Shown here: positions 1 through 5,943 of the stretch, in pieces
Layout: every line of letters starts with the position of its first letter
How positions within the stretch are numbered: the stretch's first letter is position 1
Assembly: GCA_964527795.1 (NCBI GenBank)
Contig: CAZGOS010000159.1
Coordinates: forward strand, 1-7,398
Reading direction: 5' to 3'
Source of the DNA: SMXL01 sp964527795
GTDB lineage: Bacteria; Bacteroidota; Rhodothermia; Rhodothermales; UBA10348
DNA length: 7,398 nucleotides
Program-made: the position numbers and the translations under genes
The notes under the pieces: generated by a model
What the model was told of the DNA's origin: nothing
What the model saw: only the letters and a program-made list of their open reading frames with translations
Databases searched by the model: none

Positions 1-3000
1 GGAGATTATGCGTCCTGCCAAGGGTACTCGAGAGAAAGAAAGGAAATGAGCCGACATTATGGCGAATTCCGATTCGTGCGGCAATGGTGTGTCGCCTTTG
101 TGACGCTGGTGTGAGGTAAAACGAAAAATCCGATTTGAATTGTGCGAATTCCGTAGACCCGACCTGCAAACCCACACGTAAATGAAGACGGTTCTCCCAG
201 TAAAATCCCTGTCTTGGGTACACATCGGAATCGCGACCGTTCACGGTAAATCCAGTTTCCAGGCCTGCAAAAAACTGGTCCTTGAAAGTAGAAGACGAAA
301 TCCCTGACTGCGGTTGTCCGACGAAACGCAGTGAATCTCTCCGAATGTCTGTGAATTCAAACTTGAGACCGATGTAAGACTCGAAGAATTCACCCATCGG
401 TTGAATCAGGCGTAGGCCCGCAACGATCTCGGAGAATCTCGCCTGATAGAATTTCGCGCTTCGTATGGTATTGTCCGACTCGTTCCCGAGTCCGTAATAA
501 TTTCGGATGTTATTCGGGGTTCGAATGGATGCAGAAATTCCGACATCCCAGTTCTTGATGCTTTCTGTGAAACGCCCTTCGTATACCAGGTTAAATGCCT
601 GCGTAAGCGTCGATACGTTACCACGAAACTTGTGCTGCACGGCGAAGGGTTGCTTTCTGAATCCCATCAGTGTGAGAATGCCCCCGCCACCGAGAAAAAT
701 TCCATCATCCTGATTGCTGCCCAGGTATAAGGTCGGACGAAATTCGGGATAACCATATTCCCGAGGATCGTATCGATTGACAAGCGGATCGTCGCTAATG
801 CGAAGATCCGTGCTGGGCCCGGTTTCGACGATCGTTTCGGTTGGTACGTCGTATATGAGGAAACTGTTGTCGCGAAATCCGCCTGCCGTGCGATCTACAA
901 ATTGATCTGCACCGGTTCCACCGATTGCACGGATTCGAATCGCCGAGTCGGCCTCGCCCTCGATGATGAATACGTCGTTTCCCCCGAGCCCGTACAGCCG
1001 CACTTCCTGCGTCTCCGATCCCAGGAATGTTCTCCGGAATAGTTCTTTTCGAATATCTCCTTCCTTGGATGTCTTGTACATGACGATCTCGGTCCGATCG
1101 CCGCTCAACCTCTGGATTTCAAATCGTTCATGTTTGTTTGATCCCACGACGTCTGGAAAACGGCTGAGGATTTCATAGTACTTTTCAGCCGCGCCAGGCA
1201 ATTTTCGCCGTCGGACCTGCAGGAGGTGGCGATAATCGTCCGCATACAAATCCTGAATCGGCACAGGCCAGTCTCGAATCGCCGAATCAATGACCTCGTC
1301 GGTTAAACCGGCCTGAATTTCGCGAACAATATCCAGCCAGTCGTCGCGAGTGAGGGAAGTAGTCAACCTTCTATCCAGAGGTCTTCCGTTTTGCGTCAAA
1401 CCCAATATGTATCCGAATGTCTCACGAAAATCTTGATTTTTTTTCAGCACAAAACGGGATTTGACGATGGTCGGGAAAATCCCATTTATGCGGCTCATCG
1501 CCCAGTCTCGATCTCGTGGGATCGCGCGGTAGCTTAAACCGTCGTCCGAGTCATTGGGAAATTCAGCCCAGCGCCACTGATCCGAATGGCGATCCCAATC
1601 AGAGAGATACATGTCGAACAGGCGAGCCCGAGCATAAGCACGCTCATCGACGCGAACGTCGTTGTCGTTCGTAATCTTCTTCACCATGGAAATAGTCCCT
1701 ATGACATCCCTGGATCGTCCATAAGACATTGCATGAGACATGTTCTCATCCGGACGTTCTTCAAAAAGCATGATTTGATCTGCAACGACATCTCTGAAGG
1801 GTCCGAATCGGTCATCTTTCGGGACGAACACTATTGTGGGATTGGAATGATAGACACCCGCACCATCGGCAAGCTTGGGTATAATAACCGCCGCGAAGGG
1901 GTGCAATGCCGCATATGAGTCGATCAAAATGTCCGCTGCGATGGTTTTCTCCAGGCCTCGTGGCAATCCTCGAGTTGGATCTTTCGAAACGGATCGAAGC
2001 ACGAACTGTCTTCCCAACGCATCCTGCAGGCGCAGCGACGTCGTTTGCAGGCTGCCACCCCTTTTAATTGGCGTAAGACCACCGGACTCCCGTCCTATGT
2101 CAAATACCGGAAGCTCGACTTCAGCCGTCCAGGCGTTGCGATGTCCGGAGCCGAAAAAGAACCGATGCAGACCGCCCGCTTCCAGATCCGGCATAGCAGC
2201 CAATGTAACCGTGGAGTCCGGCGTTATTTGCAGGACGGCATCTTCCGCCACGACGACAGGCTCTGTGAGCTCGACCGGTAACGGGGCCTCCATGCGAGTA
2301 TGATAGATCAACCGACCGTCTTCACTTGAATCATCAGCCTGCCAGGCTTCCAGCCAGATTTCTCCATTCTCATAGATGCGCACACGTAGAAATCCCTCTT
2401 CCTGAGACGTGAATATTGCGTCTCCGCCAGGCGCGACATACTCCGTTTTTGAGCCGCTGCCACTTATAAGGTGATGAACGTGATTTTCAGCGAAATACTG
2501 GAGGCCGTGCTCGTGCCCCGAAGCATAGATCAGTCTGCCTTCATGATTAAAAAAGAGGGCATCGAGGGCGCTGCGGAACGATCTGTATTTCGGATTGGAG
2601 AAGTCCTGTGCTCCTCCGGTTAACCGCCTGAGGATAGGGTAGAGAGATCCTACGATCGGCAGCGGGAGATAGTAGTTTTCGTTAATGGCCGTAAGCGGGA
2701 ATACATGGTCTTTTAGAGAAAAATGCCCCCCATGTCTTCCATTCGATCGTAGAGGGTGGTGACCGATGACGATCAGATCTTCCTTTCGACGCTTACGAAG
2801 GAGATCTTCAAGTTCTAGAATAAAATCGGCGTCCTCCCTTATTTCCGCGTCTCCGGAGTCGCCATAGGGTTTGGGGCCGTCGGTCATCCACCACTCGGTA
2901 TCCAATAACACAAGGCGGAGGCCGTCCTTAAGTTTTACTTCAATTGGCCCCGGTAATCCGTTGTCCGGAAGGAATACGTTCTCTCCACCAAACTGGGATT

Positions 3001-3466
3001 CTATAAACGCCTCCTGCCGAAGAATACGGTTGACGTCATGATTGGCGTTACCGCCCCAATCATGATTTCCAGGTACAAATACGACGCGACCTTTATAGTC
3101 ACGGACGGCTCGGGTTTGCGCCAGGAGACGCATCTCCGCGCGCGCGCGACCGGTTTCTGCCGAGTCGGGAAGACCGCAGCAGTAAAGATTATCGCCAAGA
3201 AAAATGACGACTCCATTTGAATCGGCATTCTCCGTCATTTTGCGAAGCAATCTGAGAGCGGGTTCCGAGTCGAGAGAGGCGGCGCCTCCTGCATCACCGA
3301 TCAGATAGATCTCATAGGCCAGTTCATCAGGCGCCGGCGGAGGTGGTGGCAGGCTCGTAGGAACGGAAGGAGCGATATAGAGCGAAGAGCTCGAACAGGC
3401 GGAAAACAGCAGCGGCAACAATAATCCAGCCCAACGAAACATTGCACGTGCGAAGAAGCGAATCAT
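1..3466 (-). CDS. Metallophosphoesterase - kinase-like module - BamA-type outer-membrane barrel lipoprotein (partial, C-terminus beyond window)
   Basis: The frame is open from an ATG at 3466 to the left edge, 1155 codons without a stop, so the gene is 3'-truncated by the window. Residues 1-24 look like a lipoprotein signal: basic residues, a Leu-rich core, then FSAC with Cys24 as the lipidation site, followed by a Ser run and a Pro-rich linker (36-46). Residues 50-340 form a calcineurin-like phosphoesterase with all metal-binding motifs: GD at 57-58, GDN at 91-93, GNHD at 133-136, GHH at 235-237 and GHEH at 317-320. Residues about 462-720 carry GG at 470-471, VLRSVSKDP from 489, LFEERP at 567-572, DWDRH at 623-627 and PRDRDW at 650-655. 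This order recalls a protein-kinase fold (inference). A beta-rich linker follows. From about 900 the sequence shows alternating barrel strands, ending in SSTLGRTHNL, which matches the segment just before the LRG turn of bacterial surface antigen (BamA/Omp85) barrels. About 100 more residues are expected. It lies 10 bp behind the propeller gene, with no clear Shine-Dalgarno. The real substrate is unknown. Confidence 0.9.
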   Translation of the reverse strand, partial: MIRFFARAMFRWAGLLLPLLFSACSSSSLYIAPSVPTSLPPPPPAPDELAYEIYLIGDAGGAASLDSEPALRLLRKMTENADSNGVVIFLGDNLYCCGLPDSAETGRARAEMRLLAQTRAVRDYKGRVVFVPGNHDWGGNANHDVNRILRQEAFIESQFGGENVFLPDNGLPGPIEVKLKDGLRLVLLDTEWWMTDGPKPYGDSGDAEIREDADFILELEDLLRKRRKEDLIVIGHHPLRSNGRHGGHFSLKDHVFPLTAINENYYLPLPIVGSLYPILRRLTGGAQDFSNPKYRSFRSALDALFFNHEGRLIYASGHEHGLQYFAENHVHHLISGSGSKTEYVAPGGDAIFTSQEEGFLRVRIYENGEIWLEAWQADDSSEDGRLIYHTRMEAPLPVELTEPVVVAEDAVLQITPDSTVTLAAMPDLEAGGLHRFFFGSGHRNAWTAEVELPVFDIGRESGGLTPIKRGGSLQTTSLRLQDALGRQFVLRSVSKDPTRGLPRGLEKTIAADILIDSYAALHPFAAVIIPKLADGAGVYHSNPTIVFVPKDDRFGPFRDVVADQIMLFEERPDENMSHAMSYGRSRDVIGTISMVKKITNDNDVRVDERAYARARLFDMYLSDWDRHSDQWRWAEFPNDSDDGLSYRAIPRDRDWAMSRINGIFPTIVKSRFVLKKNQDFRETFGYILGLTQNGRPLDRRLTTSLTRDDWLDIVREIQAGLTDEVIDSAIRDWPVPIQDLYADDYRHLLQVRRRKLPGAAEKYYEILSRFPDVVGSNKHERFEIQRLSGDRTEIVMYKTSKEGDIRKELFRRTFLGSETQEVRLYGLGGNDVFIIEGEADSAIRIRAIGGTGADQFVDRTAGGFRDNSFLIYDVPTETIVETGPSTDLRISDDPLVNRYDPREYGYPEFRPTLYLGSNQDDGIFLGGGGILTLMGFRKQPFAVQHKFRGNVSTLTQAFNLVYEGRFTESIKNWDVGISASIRTPNNIRNYYGLGNESDNTIRSAKFYQARFSEIVAGLRLIQPMGEFFESYIGLKFEFTDIRRDSLRFVGQPQSGISSSTFKDQFFAGLETGFTVNGRDSDVYPRQGFYWENRLHLRVGLQVGSTEFAQFKSDFSFYLTPASQRRHTIAARIGIRHNVGSFPFFLSSTLGRTHNL
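3395..3466 (-). other. Lipoprotein signal peptide of the phosphoesterase-barrel protein
   Basis: The first 24 codons give an n-region with Arg3, Arg7 and Arg11, a hydrophobic core (residues 12-21) and the lipobox-like FSAC with Cys24. Phe at -3 is less usual than Leu, but Ser, Ala and Cys fit. Four Ser residues and a Pro-rich stretch (36-46) follow, as expected for a flexible linker after a lipid anchor. If cleaved, the phosphoesterase domain is tethered to a membrane by its N-terminus as well as by the C-terminal barrel. Confidence 0.7.
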
Positions 3467-3476
3467 GGTATGGATA

Positions 3477-4376
3477 TCAGGAGCTCGGATCCTTTTTCAG
3501 CGGTTTGAATCGCAGCAGCAGGGCCCTTTTTCCAGCCGCTTCGGAAGCGATGAGCAGATCTCCGCCTGGTAAAATGGCAATGCCTTCCGGTTGCCGGGCA
3601 AGAGATCGCCTCAATTTCCCGGTTGCTATTACGGTACCGCTTCTGTCCAATTCCACGAGGAGTCTGTCCCTGGATGAAAGAAGAAAAAGATGGCCGGTCT
3701 CCGGATGCAACGCCAGGGCAGACGGTTTAAAGCTCGCGAACGAGACGCTGGCGTCAGGCACGGCCCGTTCAATCTGTTCAACTGAAATTGTATACACGGG
3801 TTCAGTCCCCACCGTCCCCGAGGCCAGGTCGAATGCGAAGATCGAGCGTTTTTTCGCCAGACCCGTACCGGCGTATTCCTTGCATGCGATTAACAAACGA
3901 TTCGACAGTGGGTCATATGCGAGTCCTTCCGTGTCATACCGGGCGGACAGTCTCGTCCGAATCCTCCGTGCTTTTTGCCTTTGTGGCGAGTCCAACTTAT
4001 TCATATTGAGGGCGAAAAGATCGCCGTCACTGCGTAATACGTACAGGACATCGCCGGCGCGTTCGATGCCTTCGTAGTCTCCGTCGCCCCCGAAACGGAG
4101 TTCGTGTATGACTTTTCCTGACTGTGCACTGAGCACGAAAATAATTCCCTCTTCATCCTGAATTGCTGCAATGCGGGTGGAATCGATTACACTCAGACCG
4201 GATATTTCGTTCAGCCTGCGGGGCAGCACAATCACCGCATCGGGTTCATCCAGAGCATACGAGATGGACCCCGCCGGAGGCTGCACGATCTCAGCATTCA
4301 GAATCTTTCTCACCGGCTGTAGCAGCGACAGCAGAAGCGGTACAAAGAGTAACGTCAGTTGACGAACATCGAGCAT
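3477..4376 (-). CDS. SdiA-regulated / YjiK-like beta-propeller protein, exported
   Basis: This 299-residue protein has a hydrophobic N-terminus (about residues 6-20) that could be a signal peptide or membrane anchor; I see no clear cleavage site or lipobox. The rest is a beta-propeller with the recurring acidic-glycine signature of the SdiA-regulated/YjiK and phytase-esterase-like families: NEISGL at 56-61, QDEEG at 73-77, DYEGIE at 100-105, DTEGLAYD at 148-155, KPSALALHP at 217-225 and QPEGIAIL at 262-269. These place conserved Glu residues on the successive blades. Such proteins are thought to be extracytoplasmic, and their biochemical activity is poorly defined. The start at 4376 is chosen because it precedes the hydrophobic segment; no Shine-Dalgarno is visible. 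Its stop is only 10 bp from the start of the phosphoesterase-barrel gene, so the two are almost certainly co-transcribed, suggesting a joint role at the cell envelope. A generic propeller such as an SMP-30-like protein is the main alternative. Confidence 0.8.
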   Translation of the reverse strand: MLDVRQLTLLFVPLLLSLLQPVRKILNAEIVQPPAGSISYALDEPDAVIVLPRRLNEISGLSVIDSTRIAAIQDEEGIIFVLSAQSGKVIHELRFGGDGDYEGIERAGDVLYVLRSDGDLFALNMNKLDSPQRQKARRIRTRLSARYDTEGLAYDPLSNRLLIACKEYAGTGLAKKRSIFAFDLASGTVGTEPVYTISVEQIERAVPDASVSFASFKPSALALHPETGHLFLLSSRDRLLVELDRSGTVIATGKLRRSLARQPEGIAILPGGDLLIASEAAGKRALLLRFKPLKKDPSS

Positions 4377-4490
4377 GCGAGAAAAATGGTTGGATTAGCT
4401 TTGTTCATAAGAAACTCAACAATTAGACAAAGACAGCTTCAGCTCGTACGGTGTTCCATCTGATCTATTAGGCTGAATCCTATGGATTCG

Positions 4491-4498
4491 TACATTTG
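4491..4498 (+). promoter_or_regulatory. Candidate Bacteroidota-type -7 promoter element
   Basis: TACATTTG fits TAnnTTTG exactly and lies 44 bases upstream of the start codon of the PycTM-type gene. The matching -33 TTTG is absent or degenerate, so this rests on one short word plus its location. Confidence 0.35.
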
Positions 4499-4533
4499 CA
4501 GTCTCAAACGATACGAGTGAACCAGAGTATTCC

Positions 4534-4537
4534 AGGA
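4534..4537 (+). promoter_or_regulatory. Ribosome binding site for the PycTM-type gene
   Basis: AGGA lies five bases before the ATG at 4543. It is the clearest Shine-Dalgarno in the window and supports that start, and so the absence of an upstream domain, over any later Met. Confidence 0.6.
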
Positions 4538-4542
4538 AAATC

Positions 4543-5232
4543 ATGGAACCAGTAGAAGATCCCGCCGCAGATGAACCGCGTACGAAGACAAAGACAAAAC
4601 TGAAAAAGAAGAAAGATGGTGGGCTGGGCACGACCAGGGGTATCGAAACGATGTTCCGGACCTCCTACCGCGTGCACATGAGCTTGAGTTCGCTCGCCGA
4701 TGCGAAAGCGAACATCATGATCAGCATCAACGGCATTATCATTTCCATCATCATCGCAGCCATCTCTCCAAAGATTGACTCCAATCCGAGGTTGCTGATA
4801 CCAACGACCATCATGCTGCTCGGCTCGCTTATTTCGATTCTATACGCCGTGCGCTCGGCGCGTCCGCGTGTCAGCAGCCGGTTCGTGACACTTGAGGACG
4901 TTGACCGAAATCGGGCGAATATTCTGTTCTTTGGTCACTTCACGAACATGTCTGAGCATGATTTTGTCATCGGAATGTCCAACCTGCTTACGGATCAGAC
5001 AGCGCTATACCAGAACATGATCAGAGATATCTACGGACTCGGCCAGGTCCTCACACGAAAGTTTCAACTTCTCCGAATATCGTATACCGTGTTCATGTTC
5101 GGTCTATCCATTGGAATCCTGGCCTTCATTGTCGTTTATGTCTGGATCGTGCTCGCCCCGCCTGACGATTTCGCAAGCCTGATGTTGAAAGGAAGGCAGA
5201 TGCTTATGAATCATGACACCCTTTTTGCATGA
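4543..5232 (+). CDS. Pycsar-effector-type transmembrane protein (PycTM / DUF5706), stand-alone
   Basis: This 229-residue protein begins with an acidic then Lys-rich tail (residues 1-25, with TKTKTKLKKKK at 14-24). The family core follows: GIETMFRTSYRVHMSLSSLAD from residue 33, with the conserved LADAKANIM at 51-59, NILFFGHF at 126-133 and MIRDIYGLGQVLTRKF at 159-174. Likely membrane helices are at about 57-78, 84-104 and 180-204. Proteins of this family include the effectors of Pycsar anti-phage systems, in which a cyclic pyrimidine nucleotide triggers membrane damage. In many Bacteroidota relatives the same core follows an HD hydrolase domain joined by a Lys-rich linker (from memory). Here the Lys-rich stretch sits at the very N-terminus with no HD domain before it, and no cyclase gene is in the window. 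A defence role is therefore unproven. It is the first gene of a unit with the SixA-like gene, which it overlaps by four bases. Family assignment is fairly sure; function is not. Confidence 0.8.
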   Translation: MEPVEDPAADEPRTKTKTKLKKKKDGGLGTTRGIETMFRTSYRVHMSLSSLADAKANIMISINGIIISIIIAAISPKIDSNPRLLIPTTIMLLGSLISILYAVRSARPRVSSRFVTLEDVDRNRANILFFGHFTNMSEHDFVIGMSNLLTDQTALYQNMIRDIYGLGQVLTRKFQLLRISYTVFMFGLSIGILAFIVVYVWIVLAPPDDFASLMLKGRQMLMNHDTLFA

Positions 5233-5729
5233 AAACACTTTTTCTTTTAAGACACGGAAAATCTGACTGGGACGCAGACTATGTCGGCGACCATCAACGT
5301 CCTCTGGCCGGGCGAGGACAAAAGGCTTCCGCGCGCATCGGCAAATATCTGACCCGGACGGATCAGGTGCCTGAACTCGTCATCTGCTCCACCGCTCTTC
5401 GAACGCGACAGACGCTTGAACTCGTCATGGATGCGGGGGATTGGAAAGACGTGGACGTGATTTATGACGAGACGGTTTATCTGGCGTCATACGATCAGAT
5501 GATCTCGTGTATCAATGCCCTTCCCGATGATCACGAGCGCGTCATGTTCGTCGGGCATGAACCTACGACGTCGCTCCTGGCCGGTCAACTGATCGGTGGC
5601 GCGTCCGTTCAGTTCCCGACAGCCGCCATTGCGCGAATCGATCTCAATGTTGTGCACTGGAACAGTTGCCGATCAGGAATTGGTACGCTCAAGTGGTTTA
5701 TTATCCCCAGGCTCCTGAAGAAGTGCTGA
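5229..5729 (+). CDS. SixA-type phosphohistidine phosphatase (histidine phosphatase superfamily)
   Basis: This is a 166-residue cytoplasmic protein of the compact branch of the histidine phosphatase superfamily. The N-terminal LLRHGKSDW motif supplies Arg8 and the nucleophilic His9. HQRPLAGRG (22-30) is the usual SixA-like R-PL-xxG segment. CSTALRTRQT (53-62) gives the phosphate-binding Arg58. VGHEP (108-112) gives the second catalytic His110. Length and motif order fit SixA, which in E. coli removes phosphate from histidine phosphotransfer proteins. Relatives act on other small substrates, so the substrate here is open. There is no signal peptide. The ATG at 5229 overlaps the previous stop codon as ATGA, which sets the start and implies translational coupling to the PycTM-type gene. 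The C-terminus (IIPRLLKKC) is complete. Confidence 0.9.
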   Translation: MKTLFLLRHGKSDWDADYVGDHQRPLAGRGQKASARIGKYLTRTDQVPELVICSTALRTRQTLELVMDAGDWKDVDVIYDETVYLASYDQMISCINALPDDHERVMFVGHEPTTSLLAGQLIGGASVQFPTAAIARIDLNVVHWNSCRSGIGTLKWFIIPRLLKKC

Positions 5730-5786
5730 GTCGAGTTTCACGGATTGATTTCTTCAATCGCCTCAGAATCCGCTCTCGAATTCAGC
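5725..5786 (+). other. Possible folded element just after the sixA-like stop codon
   Basis: GCTGA-g-TCGAG (5725-5735) can pair with CTCGA-at-TCAGC (5775-5786), giving ten pairs with a small bulge. Inside it GATTGA (5743-5748) pairs with TCAATC (5754-5759) over a five-base loop. No U-tract follows, so it is not a standard intrinsic terminator. It could slow RNA decay or aid termination after the PycTM-SixA unit, or be chance. Confidence 0.3.
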
Positions 5787-5943
5787 CTGACTCTTCAACG
5801 GTGCCCTCGTGCACGGGTTGCGCGCATGATTCGGAGTGTGCCCTGGCATTAATATGTTGCGGATAGTACGTTCCTGCCGTGGGGTACGAGCCTGCTGATG
5901 GGTCGAAACCTCTATCATACCAGCGACGGGAATACAGGCGATC
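5730..5943. other. Intergenic region before the symporter gene
   Basis: This 214-bp gap shows no tRNA and no frame with a recognisable product. Besides the pairing arms near its left end it contains a small GGT-CGAA-ACC hairpin at 5901-5910. A TATCAT at 5913-5918 could serve as a -10 element but has no -35 partner. The symporter probably has its own promoter here, but I cannot place it. Confidence 0.4.

Larger units (their letters stand above)
4377..4542. promoter_or_regulatory. Divergent intergenic region with promoters for both flanking units
   Basis: This is the only gap between two outward-facing transcription units, so both promoters are expected here. On the plus strand TACATTTG at 4491-4498 matches the Bacteroidota -7 consensus TAnnTTTG, which would put a transcript start about 40 bases before the plus-strand ATG; no convincing TTTG -33 box is seen upstream. 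On the minus strand TGTCTTTG (4435-4428) misses that consensus by one base and lies about 50 bases before the propeller gene start. I see no convincing operator dyad. The gap is too short for another gene. Confidence 0.6.

Noticed and set aside
515..530. GGTTCGAAT, like a tRNA T-arm
   Set aside because: It is inside the phosphoesterase-barrel coding frame, and no acceptor or anticodon stem can be built around it.
1586..2303. Two overlapping plus-strand open frames of 110 and 142 codons
   Set aside because: Both are antisense to the continuous phosphoesterase-barrel frame, which I translated codon by codon with no break; their products have no family features.
1..3466. A broken or frameshifted gene, since a long region shows only short candidate frames
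   Set aside because: The minus-strand frame from 3466 to base 1 has no stop; it simply runs off the window edge.
3442..4077. A 211-codon plus-strand open frame
   Set aside because: It lies antisense to the propeller gene, whose product has clear family motifs. The translation is Ser/Arg-rich with no recognisable domain.
4543..5729. A complete Pycsar anti-phage system
   Set aside because: Only an effector-type protein is present. No cyclase is encoded in the window, and the flanking genes are not defence genes.
5799..5820. Hairpin around GTGC-CCTCGT-GCAC as a terminator
   Set aside because: The stem is only four pairs, with no U-tract.
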